This document shows, piece after piece, positions 1-15,000 of a DNA stretch of 64,000 bases (within the stretch, counting starts at the first letter, position 1; each line of letters starts with the position of its first letter). Source of the DNA: Archivesica marissinica (taxonomy: Eukaryota > Mollusca > Bivalvia > Venerida > Vesicomyidae); assembly GCA_014843695.1 (NCBI GenBank), contig CM026401.1, positions 31,286,067-31,350,066 of the forward strand. The letters run 5' to 3'. The notes beneath the pieces are model-generated. The model ran no database searches and had not been told where the DNA came from. It saw only the letters and a program-made list of their open reading frames with translations. A program made the translations under genes and the position numbers.

Positions 1-3000
1 TATGGTGGTAGCAGGTAATGTGGTAATATGGAGGTAGCAGGTAATGTGTTAATATGGAGGTAATGGTAGCAGGTAATGTGTTAATATGGTGGTAATGGTA
101 GCAGGTAATGTGTTAATATGGTGGTAGCAGGTAATGTGTTAATATGGAGGTAGCAGGTAATATGTTAATATGGTGGTAGCAGGTAATGTGTTAATATGGA
201 GGTAGCAGGTAATGTGTTAATATGGTGGTAATGGTAGCAGATAATGTGTTAATATGGTGGTAGCAGGTAATGTATTAATATGGAGGTAGCAGGTAATGTG
301 TTAATATGGTGGTAATGGTAGTAGGTAATGTGTTAATATGGAGGTAGCAGGTAATGTGTTAATATGGAGGTAATGGTAGCAGGTAATGTGTTAATATGGA
401 GGTAATGGTAGCAGGTAATGTGTTAATATGGAAGTAGCAGGTAATGTGTTAATATGGAGGTAGCAGGTAATGTGTTAATATGGAGGTAGCAGGTAATGTG
501 TTAATATGGAAAGGTAGCAGGTAATGTGTTAATATGGAGGTAATGGTAGCAGGTAATGTGTTAATATGGAGGTAATGATAGCAGGTAATGTGTTAATATG
601 GTGGTAATGATAGCAGGTAATGTGTTAATATGGTGGTAATGATAGCAGGTAATGTGTTAATATGGTGGTAATGATAGCAGGTAATGTGTTAATATGGTAA
701 TGATAGCAGGTAATGTGTTAATATGGATGGTAGCAGGTAATGTGTTAATATGGAAAGGTAGCAGGTAATGTGTTAATATGGAGGATGCAGGTAATGTGTT
801 AATATGGATGGTAGCAGGTAATGTGTTAATATGGAAGGTAGCAGGTAATATGTTAATATGGTGGTACTGGTAGCAGTAATGTGTTAATATGGTGGTAGCA
901 GGTAATGTGTTAATATGGAGGTAGCAGGTAATGTGTTAATATGGTGGTAATGGTAGCAGGTAATGTGTTAATATGGTGGTAGCAGGTAATGTGTTAATAT
1001 GGAGGTAGCAGGTAATGTGTTAATATGGTGGTAATGGTAGCAGGTAATGTGTTAATATGGAGGTAATGGTAGCAGGTAATGTGTTAATATGGTGGTTATG
1101 GTAGCAGGTAATGTGTTAATATGGAGGTAGCAGGTAATGTGTTAATATGGAGGTAGCAGGTAATGTGTTAATATGGAGGTAATGGTAGCAGGTACTGTGT
1201 TAATATGGAAGTAGCAGGTAATGTGTTAATATGGAGGTAATGGTAGCAGGTAATGTGTTAATATGGAGGTAGCAGGTAATGTGTTAATATGGAGGTAATG
1301 GTAGCAGGTAATGTGTTAATATGGAGGTAATGGTAGCAGGTAATGTGTTAATATGGAGGTAGCAGGTAATGTGTTAATATGGAGGTAGCAGGTAATGTGT
1401 TAATATGGAGGTAGCAGGTAATGTGTTAATATGGAGGTAGCAGGTAATGTGTTAATATGGAGGTAATGGTAGCAGGTAATGTGTTAATATGGAGGTAGCA
1501 GGTAATGTGTTAATATGGAGGTAGCAGGTAATGTGTTAATATGGAGGTAGCAGGTAATGTGTTAATATGGAGGTAGCAGGTAATGTGTTAATATGGAGGT
1601 AGCAGGTAATGTGTTAATATGGAGGTAATGGTAGCAGGTAATGTGTTAATATGGAGGTAGCAGGTAATGTGTTAATATGGAGGTAATGGTAGCAGGTAAT
1701 GTGTTAATATGGAGGTAGCAGGTAATGTGTTAATATGGAGGTAGCAGGTAATGTGTTAATATGGAGGTAGCAGGTAATGTGTTAATATGGAGGTAATGGT
1801 AGCAGGTAATGTGTTAATATGGAGGTAATGGTAGCAGGTAATGTGTTAATATGGAGGTAGCAGGTAATTTGTTAATATGGAGGTAGCAGGTAATGTGTTA
1901 GTATGGAGGTAGCAGGTAATGTATTAATATGGAGGTAATGGTAGCAGGTAATGTGTTAATATGGAGGTAATGGTAGCAGGTAATGTGTTAATATGGAGGT
2001 AATGGTAGCAGGTAATGTGTTAATATGGAGGTAGTAGGGAACGTGTTAATATGGAGGTAATGGTAGCAGGTAATGTGTTAATATGGAAAAAAAAACAAAA
2101 AAGGTAGCAGGTAATGTGTTAATATGGAGGTAGCAGGTAATGTGTTAATATGGTGGTAGCAGGTAATGTGTTAATATGGAGGTAGCAGGTAATGTGTTAA
2201 TATGGAGGTAATGGTTGCAGGTAATGTGTTAATATGGAGGTAGCAGGTAATGTGTTAATATGGAGGTAGCAGGTAATGTGTTAATATGGAGGTAATGGTA
2301 GCAGGTAATGTGTTAATATGGTGGTAATGGTAGCAGGTAATGTGTTAGTATGGAGGTAATGGTAGCAGGTAATGTGTTAATATGGAGGTAATGGTTGCAG
2401 GTAATGTGTTAATATGGTGGTAATGGTAGCAGGTAATGTGTTAATATGGAGGTAATAGTAGCAGGTAATGTGTTAATATGGAGGTAGCAGGTAATGTGTT
2501 AGTATGGAGGTAATGGTAGCAGGTAATGTGTTAATATGGAGGTAATGGTAGCAGGTAATGTGTTAATATGGAGGTACTGGTAGCAGGTAATGTGTTAATA
2601 TGGAGGTAGCAGGTAATGTGTTAGTATGGAGGTAATGGTAGCAGGTAATGTGTTAATATGGAGGTAGCAGGTAATGTGTTAATATGGTGGTAATGGTAGC
2701 AGGTATGTAATGTGTTAATATGGTGGTAATGGTAGCAGGTAATGTGTTAATATGGAGGTAATGGTTGCAGGTAATGTGATAATATGGTGGTAATGGTAGC
2801 AGGTAATGTGTTAATATGGAGGTAGCAGGTAATGTGTTAATATGGAGGTAATGGTAGTAGGTAATGTGTTAATATGGAGGTAATGGTAGCAGGTAATGTG
2901 TTAATATGGAGGTAGCAGGTAATGTGTTAATATGGAGGTAATGGTAGTAGGTAATGTGTTAATATGGTGGTAATGGTAGCAGGTAATGTGTTAATATGGT

Positions 3001-6000
3001 GGTAATGGTAGCAGGTAATGTGTTAATATGGAGGTAGCAGGTAATGTGTTAATATGGAGGTAATGGTAGCAGGTAATGTGTTAATATGGTGGTAGCAGGT
3101 AATGTGTTAATATGGTGGTAATGGTAGCAGGTAATGTGTTAATATGGAGGTAGCAGGTAATGTGTTAATATGGTGGTAATGGTAGCATGTAATGTGTTAA
3201 TATGGTGGTAATGGTAGCAGGTAATGTGTTAATATGGAGGTAATGGTAGCAGGTAATGTGTTAATATGGAGGTAATGGTAGCAGGTAATGTGTTAATATG
3301 GTGGTAATGGTAGCAGGTAATGTGTTAATATGGAGGAAAACAAAAAAAAATAGCAGGTAATGTGTTAATATGTAGGTAATGGTAGAAGGTAATGTGTTAA
3401 TATGGAGGTAATGGTAGCAGGTAATGTGTTAATATGGTGGTAATAGTAGCAGGTAATGTGTTAATATGGAGGTAATGGTAGCAGGTAATGTGTTAATATG
3501 GAGGTAGCAGGTAATGTGTTAGTATGGTAGTAGGTAATGTGTTAATATGGAGGTAATGGTAGCAGGTAATGTGTTAATATGGAGGTAATGGTAGCAGGTA
3601 ATGTGTTAATATGGTGGTAGCAGGTAATGTGTTAATATGGTGGTAATGATAGCAGGTAATGTGTTAATATGGTGGTAATGGTAGTAGGTAATGTGTTAAT
3701 ATGGAGGTAGCAGGTAATGTGTTAATATGGAGGTAATGGTAGCAGGTAATGTGTTAATATGGAAACAAAAAAAAACAAAAAAGGTAATGATAGCAGGTAA
3801 TGTGTTAATATGGTGGCAATGATAGCAGGTAATGTGTTAATATGGAGGTAGCAGGTAATGTGTTAATATGGTGGTAATGATAGCAGGTAATGTGTTAATA
3901 TGGAATGGTAGCAGGTAATGTGTTAATATGGAGGTAGCAGGTAATGTGTTAATATGGAGGTAATGGTAGCAGGTAATGTGTTAATATGGAAGTAGCAGGT
4001 AATGTGTTAATATGGAGGTAGCAGGTAATGTGTTAACATGGAGGTAGCAGGTAATGTGTTAATATGGAGGTAGCAGGTAATGTGTTAATATGGAGGTAAT
4101 GGTAGCAGGTAATGTGTTAATATGGAGGAATGGTAGCAGGTAATGTGTTAATATGGAGGAAATAGCAGGTAATGTGTTAATATGGAGGTAATGGTAGCAG
4201 GTAATGTGTTAATATGGAAGGTAGCAGGTAATGTGTTAATATGGAGGTAATGGTAGCAGGTAATGTGTTAATATGGAGGTAGCAGGTAATGTGTTAATGT
4301 GGAAAGGTAGCAGGTAATGTGTTAATATGGAGGAATAGCAGGTAATGTGTTAATATGGAGGAATGGTAGCAGGTAATGTGTTAATATGAAATGGTAGCAG
4401 GTAATAAAAAGTAGCAGGTAATGTGTTAATATGGTGGTAATGATAGCAGGTAATGTGTTAATATGGTGGCAATGGTAGTAGGTAATGTGTTAATATGGAG
4501 GTAGCAGGTAATGTGTTAATATGGTGAAAAGCAGGTAAGTGTTAAAGTAAAGAGTAATGTGTTAATATGGAGGTAGCAGGTAATGTGTTAATATGGAAAT
4601 GGTAGCAGGTAATGTGTTAATATGGAGGAAACAAAGTTAATATGGAAGTAGCAGGTAATGTGTTAATATGGTGGTAATGATAGCAGGTAATGTGTTAATA
4701 TGGTGGCAATGGTAGCAGATAATGTGTTAATATGGAGGTAGCAGGTAATGTGTTAATATGGAGGTAGCAGGTAATGTGTTAATATGGTGGTAATGGTAGT
4801 AGGTAATGTGTTAATATGGAGGTAGCAGGTAATGTGTTAATATGGAGGTAATGGTAGCAGGTAATGTGTTAATATGGAGGTAATGGTAGCAGGTAATGTG
4901 TTAATATGGAAGTAGCAGGTAATGTGTTAATATGGAGGTAGCAGGTAATGTGTTAATATGGAGGTAGCAGGTAATGTGTTAATATGGAGGTAGCAGGTAA
5001 TGTGTTAATATGGAGGTAATGGTAGTAGGTAATGTGTTAATATGGAGGTAATGATAGCAGGTAATGTGTTAATATGGTGGTAATGATAGCAGGTAATGTG
5101 TTAATATGGTGGTAGCAGGTAATGTGTTAATATGGTGGTAATGATAGCAGGTAATGTGTTAATATGGAGGTAATGATAGCAGGTAATGTGTTAATATGGT
5201 GGTAGCAGGTAATGTGTTAATATGGTGGTAATGATAGCAGGTAATGTGTTAATATGGTGGTAGCAGGTAATGTGTTAATATGGAGGTAGCAGGTAATGTG
5301 TTAATATGGAGGTAATGGTAGCAGGTAATGTGTTAATATGGTGGTAATGGTAGCAGGTAATGTGTTAATATGGTGGTAGCAGGTAATGTGTTAATATGGA
5401 GGTAGCAGGTAATATGTTAATATGGTGGTACTGGTAGCAGGTAATGTGTTAATATGGTGGTAGCAGGTAATGTGTTAATATGGAGGTAGCAGGTAATGTG
5501 TTAATATGGTGGTAATGGTAGCAGGTAATGTGTTAATATGGTGGTAGCAGGTAATGTGTTAATATGGAGGTAGCAGGTAATGTGTTAATATGGTGGTAAT
5601 GGTAGCAGGTAATGTGTTAATATGGAGGTAATGGTAGCAGGTAATGTGTTAATATGGTGGTTATGGTAGCAGGTAATGTGTTAATATGGAGGTAGCAGGT
5701 AATGTGTTAATATGGAGGTAGCAGGTAATGTGTTAATATGGAGGTAATGGTAGCAGGTACTGTGTTAATATGGAAGTAGCAGGTAATGTGTTAATATGGA
5801 GGTAATGGTAGCAGGTAGTGTGTTAATATGGAGGTACCAGGTAATGTGTTAATATGGAGGTAGCAGGTAATGTGTTAATATGGAGGTAATGGTAGCAGGT
5901 AATGTGTTAATATGGAGGTAATGGTAGCAGGTAATGTGTTAATATGGAGGTAGCAGGTAATGTGTTAATATGGAGGTAATGGTAGCAGGTAATGTGTTAA

Positions 6001-9000
6001 TATGGAGGTAGTAGGGAACGTGTTAATATGGAGGTAATGGTAGCAAGTAATGTGTTAATATGGAGGTAATGGTAGCAGGTAATGTGTTAATATAGGTAGC
6101 AGGTAATGTGTTAATATGGAGGTAGCAGGTAATGTGTTAATATGGAGGTAGCAGGTAATGTGTTAATATGGAGGTAGCAGGTAATGTGTTAATATGGAGG
6201 TAATGGTAGTAGGTAATGTGTTAATATGGAGGTAGCAGGTAATGTGTTAATATGGTGGTAGCAGGTAATGTGTTAATATGGAGGTAATGGTAGCAGGTAC
6301 TGTGTTAATATGGAGGTAGCAGGTAATGTGTTAATATGGAGGTAGCAGGTAATGTGTTAATATGGAGGTAATGGTAGCAGGTACTGTGTTAATATGGAGG
6401 TAGCAGGTAATGTGTTAATATGGAGGTAATGGTAGCAGGTAATGTGTTAATATGGAGGTAGCAGGTAATTTGTTAATATGGAGGTAGCAGGTAATGTGTT
6501 AGTATGGAGGTAGCAGGTAATGTATTAATATGGAGGTAATGGTAGCAGGTAATGTGTTAATATGGAGGTAATGGTAGCAGGTAATGTGTTAATATGGAGG
6601 TAATGGTAGCAGGTAATGTGTTAATATGGAGGTAGTAGGGAACGTGTTAATATGGAGGTAATGGTAGCAGGTAATGTGTTAATATGGAGGTAGCAGGTAA
6701 TGTGTTAATATGGAGGTAGCAGGTAATGTGTTAATATGGTGGTAGCAGGTAATGTGTTAATATGGAGGTAGCAGGTAATGTGTTAATATGGAGGTAATGG
6801 TTGCAGGTAATGTGTTAATATGGAGGTAGCAGGTAATGTGTTAATATGGAGGTAGCAGGTAATGTGTTAATATGGAGGTAATGGTAGCAGGTAATGTGTT
6901 AATATGGTGGTAATGGTAGCAGGTAATGTGTTAGTATGGAGGTAATGGTAGCAGGTAATGTGTTAATATGGAGGTAATGGTTGCAGGTAATGTGTTAATA
7001 TGGTGGTAATGGTAGCAGGTAAATGTGTTAATATGGAGGTAATGGTAGCAGGTAATGTGTTAATATGGAGGTAGCAGGTAATGTGTTAATATGGAGGTAA
7101 TGGTAACAGGTAATGTGTTAATATGGAGGTAATGGTAGCAGGTAATGTGTTAATATGGAGGCAATGGTAGCAAGTAATGTGTTAATATGGAGGTAGCAGG
7201 TAATGTGTTAATATGGAGGTAATGGTAGCAGGTAATGTGTTAATATGGAGGTAGCAGGTAATGTGTTAATATGGTGGTAGCAGGTAATGTGTTAATATGG
7301 AGGTAGCAGGTAATATGTTAATATGGTGGTAATGATAGCAGGTAATGTGTTAATATGGAGGTAGCAGGTAATGTGTTAATATGGAGGTAATGGTAGCAGG
7401 TAATGTGTTAATATGGAGGTAATGGTAGCAGGTAATGTGTTAATATGGANNNNNNNNNNNNNNNNNNNNNNNNNNNNNNNNNNNNNNNNNNNNNNNNNNN
7501 NNNNNNNNNNNNNNNNNNNNNNNNNNNNNNNNNNNNNNNNNNNNNNNNNNNNNNNNNNNNNNNNNNNNNNNNNNNNNNNNNNNNNNNNNNNNNNNNNNNN
7601 NNNNNNNNNNNNNNNNNNNNNNNNNNNNNNNNNNNNNNNNNNNNNNNNNNNNNNNNNNNNNNNNNNNNNNNNNNNNNNNNNNNNNNNNNNNNNNNNNNNN
7701 NNNNNNNNNNNNNNNNNNNNNNNNNNNNNNNNNNNNNNNNNNNNNNNNNNNNNNNNNNNNNNNNNNNNNNNNNNNNNNNNNNNNNNNNNNNNNNNNNNNN
7801 NNNNNNNNNNNNNNNNNNNNNNNNNNNNNNNNNNNNNNNNNNNNNNNNNNNNNNNNNNNNNNNNNNNNNNNNNNNNNNNNNNNNNNNNNNNNNNNNNNNN
7901 NNNNNNNNNNNNNNNNNNNNNNNNNNNNNNNNNNNNNNNNNNNNNNNNNNNNNNNNNNNNNNNNNNNNNNNNNNNNNNNNNNNNNNNNNNNNNNNNNNNN
8001 NNNNNNNNNNNNNNNNNNNNNNNNNNNNNNNNNNNNNNNNNNNNNNNNNNNNNNNNNNNNNNNNNNNNNNNNNNNNNNNNNNNNNNNNNNNNNNNNNNNN
8101 NNNNNNNNNNNNNNNNNNNNNNNNNNNNNNNNNNNNNNNNNNNNNNNNNNNNNNNNNNNNNNNNNNNNNNNNNNNNNNNNNNNNNNNNNNNNNNNNNNNN
8201 NNNNNNNNNNNNNNNNNNNNNNNNNNNNNNNNNNNNNNNNNNNNNNNNNNNNNNNNNNNNNNNNNNNNNNNNNNNNNNNNNNNNNNNNNNNNNNNNNNNN
8301 NNNNNNNNNNNNNNNNNNNNNNNNNNNNNNNNNNNNNNNNNNNNNNNNNNNNNNNNNNNNNNNNNNNNNNNNNNNNNNNNNNNNNNNNNNNNNNNNNNNN
8401 NNNNNNNNNNNNNNNNNNNNNNNNNNNNNNNNNNNNNNNNNNNNNNNNNTTAATATGGAGGTAGCAGGTAATGTGTTAATATGGAGGTAGCAGGTAATGT
8501 GTTAATATGGAGGTAGCAGGTAATGTGTTAATATGGAGGTAATGGTAGTAGGTAATGTGTTAATATGGAGGTAGCAGGTAATGTGTTAATATGGTGGTAG
8601 CAGGTAATGTGTTAATATGGAGGTAATGGTAGCAGGTACTGTGTTAATATGGAGGTAGCAGGTAATGTGTTAATATGGAGGTAGCAGGTAATGTGTTAAT
8701 ATGGAGGTAATGGTAGCAGGTACTGTGTTAATATGGAGGTAGCAGGTAATGTGTTAATATGGAGGTAATGGTAGCAGGTAATGTGTTAATATGGAGGTAG
8801 CAGGTAATTTGTTAATATGGAGGTAGCAGGTAATGTGTTAGTATGGAGGTAGCAGGTAATGTATTAATATGGAGGTAATGGTAGCAGGTAATGTGTTAAT
8901 ATGGAGGTAATGGTAGCAGGTAATGTGTTAATATGGAGGTAATGGTAGCAGGTAATGTGTTAATATGGAGGTAGTAGGGAACGTGTTAATATGGAGGTAA

Positions 9001-12000
9001 TGGTAGCAGGTAATGTGTTAATATGGAGGTAGCAGGTAATGTGTTAATATGGAGGTAGCAGGTAATGTGTTAATATGGTGGTAGCAGGTAATGTGTTAAT
9101 ATGGAGGTAGCAGGTAATGTGTTAATATGGAGGTAATGGTTGCAGGTAATGTGTTAATATGGAGGTAGCAGGTAATGTGTTAATATGGAGGTAGCAGGTA
9201 ATGTGTTAATATGGAGGTAATGGTAGCAGGTAATGTGTTAATATGGTGGTAATGGTAGCAGGTAATGTGTTAGTATGGAGGTAATGGTAGCAGGTAATGT
9301 GTTAATATGGAGGTAATGGTTGCAGGTAATGTGTTAATATGGTGGTAATGGTAGCAGGTAATGTGTTAATATGGAGGTAATAGTAGCAGGTAATGTGTTA
9401 ATATGGAGGTAGCAGGTAATGTGTTAGTATGGAGGTAATGGTAGCAGGTAATGTGTTAATATGGAGGTAATGGTAGCAGGTAATGTGTTAATATGGAGGT
9501 ACTGGTAGCAGGTAATGTGTTAATATGGAGGTAGCAGGTAATGTGTTAGTATGGAGGTAATGGTAGCAGGTAATGTGTTAATATGGAGGTAGCAGGTAAT
9601 GTGTTAATATGGTGGTAATGGTAGCAGAGTAATGTGTTAATATGGTGGTAATGGTAGCAGGTAATGTGTTAATATGGAGGTAATGGTTGCAGGTAATGTG
9701 ATAATATGGTGGTAATGGTAGCAGGTAATGTGTTAATATGGAGGTAGCAGGTAATGTGTTAATATGGAGGTAATGGTAGTAGGTAATGTGTTAATATGGA
9801 GGTAATGGTAGCAGGTAATGTGTTAATATGGAGGTAGCAGGTAATGTGTTAATATGGAGGTAATGGTAGTAGGTAATGTGTTAATATGGTGGTAATGGTA
9901 GCAGGTAATGTGTTAATATGGAAGGTAGCAGGTAATGTGTTAATATGGAGGTAGCAGGTAATGTGTTAATATGGAGGTAATGGTAGCAGGTAATGTGTTA
10001 ATATGGTGGTAGCAGGTAATGTGTTAATATGGTGGTAATGGTAGCAGGTAATGTGTTAATATGGAGGTAATGGTAGCAAGTAATGTGTTAATATGGTGGT
10101 AATGGTAGCAGGTAATGTGTTAATATGGAGGTAATGGTAGCAGGTAATGTGTTAATATGGAGGTAGCAGGTAATGTGTTAATATGGTGGTAATGGTAGCA
10201 GGTAATGTGTTAATATGGAGGTAGCAGGTAATGTGTTAATATGGAGGTAATGGTAGCAGGTAATGTGTTAATATGGTGGTAATGATAGCAGGTAATGTGT
10301 TAATATGGAGGTAATGGTAGCAGGTAATGTGTTAATATGGAGGTAATGGTAGCAGGTAATGTGTTAATATGGTGGTAATGGTAGCAGGTAATGTGTTAAT
10401 ATGGTGGTAAGCAGGTAATGTGTTAATATGGAGGTAGCAGGTAATGTGTTAATATGGAGGTAGCAGGTAATGTGTTAATATGGTGGTAATGGTAGCAGGT
10501 AATGTGTTAATATGGTGGTAACAGGTAATGTGTTAATATGGTGGTAATGGTAGCAGGTAATGTGTTAATATGGAGGCAATGGTAGCAGGTAATGTGTTAA
10601 TATGGTGGTAATGGTAGCAGGTAATGTGTTAATATGGAGGTAATGGTAGCAGGTAATGTGTTAATATGGAGGTAGCAGGTAATGTGTTAATATGGTGGTA
10701 ATGGTAGCAGGTAATGTGTTAATATGGAGGTAGCAGGTAATGTGTTAATATGGAGGTAATGGTAGCAGGTAATGTGTTAATATGGTGGTAATGATAGCAG
10801 GTAATGTGTTAATATGGAGGTAATGGTGGCAGGTAATGTGTTAATATGGAGGTAATGGTAGCAGGTAATGTGTTAATATGGTGGTAATGGTAGCAGGTAA
10901 TGTGTTAATATGGTGGCAATAGTAGCAGGTAATGTGTTAATATGGAGGTAATGGTAGCAGGTAATGTGTTAATATGGAGGTAATGGTAGCAGGTAATGTG
11001 TTAATATGGAGGTAGCAGGTAATGTGTTAATATGGAGGTAGCAGGTAATGTGTTAATATGGAGGTAGCAGGTAATGTGTTAATATGGAGGTAGCAGGTAA
11101 TGTGTTATATGGAGGTAGCAGGTAAGTGTTAATATGGAGGTAGCAGGTAATGTTAATATGGCGGGTAAATGGTAGTAGGTAATGTGTTAATATGGAGGTA
11201 GCAGGTAATGTGTTAATATGGAGGTATGGTAGCAGGTAATGTGTTAATATGGAGGTAGCAGGGAATGTGTTAATATGGAGGTAATGGTAGCAGGTAATGT
11301 TTAATATGGAGGTAGCAGGTAATGTGTTAATATGGAGGTAGCAGGTAATGTGTTAATATGGAGGTAGCAGGTAATGTGTTAATATGGAGGTAGCAGGTAA
11401 TGTGTTAATATGGAGGTAATGGTAGTAGGTAATGTGTTAATATGGAGGTAATGATAGCAGGTAATGTGTTAATATGGTGGTAATGATAGCAGGTAATGTG
11501 TTAATATGGTGGTAGCAGGTAATGTGTTAATATGGTGGTAATGATAGCAGGTAATGTGTTAATATGGAGGTAATGATAGCAGGTAATGTGTTAATATGGT
11601 GATAGCAGGTAATGTGTTAATATGGTGGTAATGGTAGCAGATAATGTGTTAATATGGTGGTAGCAGGTAATGTGTTAATATGGTGGTAGCAGGTAATGTG
11701 TTAATATGGAGGTAGCAGGTAATGTGTTAATATGGTGGTAATGGTAGTAGGTAATGTGTTAATATGGAGGTAGCAGGTAATGTGTTAATATGGAGGTAAT
11801 GGTAGCAGGTAATGTGTTAATATGGAGGTAATGGTAGCAGGTAATGTGTTAATATGGAAGTAGCAGGTAATGTGTTAATATGGAGGTAGCAGGTAATGTG
11901 TTAATATGGAGGTAGCAGGTAATGTGTTAATAGGGAGGTAATGGTAGTAGGTAATGTGTTAATATGGAGGTAATGATAGCAGGTAATGTGTTAATATGGT

Positions 12001-15000
12001 GGTAATGATAGCAGGTAATGTGTTAATATGGTGGTAGCAGGTAATGTGTTAATATGGTGGTAATGATAGCAGGTAATGTGTTAATATGGAGGTAATGATA
12101 GCAGGTAATGTGTTAATATGGTGGTAGCAGGTAATGTGTTAATATGGTGGTAATGATAGCAGGTAATGTGTTAATATGGTGGTAGCAGGTAATGTGTTAA
12201 TATGGAGGTAGCAGGTAATGTGTTAATATGGAGGTAATGGTAGCAGGTAATGTGTTAATATGGTGGTAATGGTAGCAGGTAATGTGTTAATATGGTGGTA
12301 GCAGGTAATGTGTTAATATGGAGGTAGCAGGTAATATGTTAATATGGTGGTACTGGTAGCAGGTAATGTGTTAATATGGTGGTAGCAGGTAATGTGTTAA
12401 TATGGAGGTAGCAGGTAATGTGTTAATATGGTGGTAATGGTAGCAGGTAATGTGTTAATATGGTGGTAGCAGGTAATGTGTTAATATGGAGGTAGCAGGT
12501 AATGTGTTAATATGGTGGTAATGGTAGCAGGTAATGTGTTAATATGGAGGTAATGGTAGCAGGTAATGTGTTAATATGGTGGTTATGGTAGCAGGTAATG
12601 TGTTAATATGGAGGTAGCAGGTAATGTGTTAATATGGAGGTAGCAGGTAATGTGTTAATATGGAGGTAATGGTAGCAGGTACTGTGTTAATATGGAAGTA
12701 GCAGGTAATGTGTTAATATGGAGGTAATGGTAGCAGGTAGTGTGTTAATATGGAGGTAGCAGGTAATGTGTTAATATGGAGGTAGCAGGTAATGTGTTAA
12801 TATGGAGGTAATGGTAGCAGGTAATGTGTTAATATGGAGGTAATGGTAGCAGGTAATGTGTTAATATGGAGGTAGCAGGTAATGTGTTAATATGGAGGTA
12901 ATGGTAGCAGGTAATGTGTTAATATGGAGGTAGTAGGTAATGTGTTAATATGGAAAGGTAGCAGGTAATGTGTTAATATGGAGGTAATGGTAGCAGGTAA
13001 TGTGTTAATATGGAGGTAGCAGGTAATGTGTTAATATGGAGGTAGCAGGTAATGTGTTAATATGGAGGTAGCAGGTAATGTGTTAATATGGAGGAATGGT
13101 AGCAGGTAATGTGTTAATATGGAGGTAGCAGGTAATGTGTTAATATGGAGGTAGCAGGTAATGTGTTAATATGGAGGTAGCAGGTAATGTGTTAATATGG
13201 AGGTAGCAGGTAATGTGTTAATATGGAGGTAATGGTAGTAGGTAATGTGTTAATATGGAGGTAATGATAGCAGGTAATGTGTTAATATGGTGGTAATGAT
13301 AGCAGGTAATGTGTTAATATGGTGGTAGCAGGTAATGTGTTAATATGGTGGTAATGATAGCAGGTAATGTGTTAATATGGAGGTAATGATAGCAGGTAAT
13401 GTGTTAATATGGTGGTAGCAGGTAATGTGTTAATATGGTGGTAATGATAGCAGGTAATGTGTTAATATGGTGGTAGCAGGTAATGTGGTAATATGGAGGT
13501 AGCAGGTAATGTGTTAATATGGAGGTAATGGTAGCAGGTAATGTGTTAATATGGTGGTAATGGTAGCAGGTAATGTGTTAATATGGTGGTAGCAGGTAAT
13601 GTGTTAATATGGAGGTAGCAGGTAATATGTTAATATGGTGGTAGCAGGTAATGTGTTAATATGGAGGTAGCAGGTAATGTGTTAATATGGTGGTAATGGT
13701 AGCAGATAATGTGTTAATATGGTGGTAGCAGGTAATGTATTAATATGGAGGTAGCAGGTAATGTGTTAATATGGTGGTAATGGTAGTAGGTAATGTGTTA
13801 ATATGGAGGTAGCAGGTAATGTGTTAATATGGAGGTAATGGTAGCAGGTAATGTGTTAATATGGAGGTAATGGTAGCAGGTAATGTGTTAATATGGAAGT
13901 AGCAGGTAATGTGTTAATATGGAGGTAGCAGGTAATGTGTTAATATGGAGGTAGCAGGTAATGTGTTAATATGGAGGTAGCAGGTACTGTGTTAATATGG
14001 AGGTAATGGTAGTAGGTAATGTGTTAATATGGAGGTAATGATAGCAGGTAATGTGTTAATATGGTGGTAATGATAGCAGGTAATGTGTTAATATGGTGGT
14101 AATGATAGCAGGTAATGTGTTAATATGGTGGTAATGATAGCAGGTAATGTGTTAATATGGAGGTAATGATAGCAGGTAATGTGTTAATATGGTGGTAATG
14201 GTAGCAGGTAATGTGTTAATATGGAGGTAGCAGGTAATGTGTTAATATGGAGGTAGCAGGTAATGTGTTAATATGGAGGTAGCAGGTAATGTGTTAATAT
14301 GGAGGTAATGGTAGTAGGTAATGTGTTAATATGGAGGTAATGATAGCAGGTAATGTGTTAATATGGTGGTAATGATAGCAGGTAATGTGTTAATATGGTG
14401 GTAGCAGGTAATGTGTTAATATGGTGGTACTGGTAGCAGGTAATGTGTTAATATGGTGGTAGCAGGTAATGTGTTAATATGGAGGTAGCAGGTAATGTGT
14501 TAATATGGTGGTAATGGTAGCAGGTAATGTGTTAATATGGTGGTAGCAGGTAATGTGTTAATATGGAGGTAGCAGGTAATATGTTAATATGGTGGTAGCA
14601 GGTAATGTGTTAATATGGAGGTAGCAGGTAATGTGTTAATATGGTGGTAATGGTAGCAGATAATGTGTTAATATGGTGGTAGCAGGTAATGTGTTAATAT
14701 GGAGGTAGCAGGTAATGTGTTAATATGGTGGTAATGGTAGTAGGTAATGTGTTAATATGGAGGTAGCAGGTAATGTGTTAATAGGGAGGTAATGGTAGCA
14801 GGTAATGTGTTAATATGGAGGTAATGGTAGCAGGTAATGTGTTAATATGGAAGTAGCAGGTAATGTGTTAATATGGAGGTAGCAGGTAATGTGTTAATAT
14901 GGAGGTAGCAGGTAATGTGTTAATATGGAGGTAGCAGGTAATGTGTTACTATGGAGGTAATGGTAGTAGGTAATGTGTTAATATGGAGGTAATGATAGCA

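Noticed and set aside
7413..8464. Two frames of about 340 codons across the gap
   Set aside because: They consist almost wholly of N.
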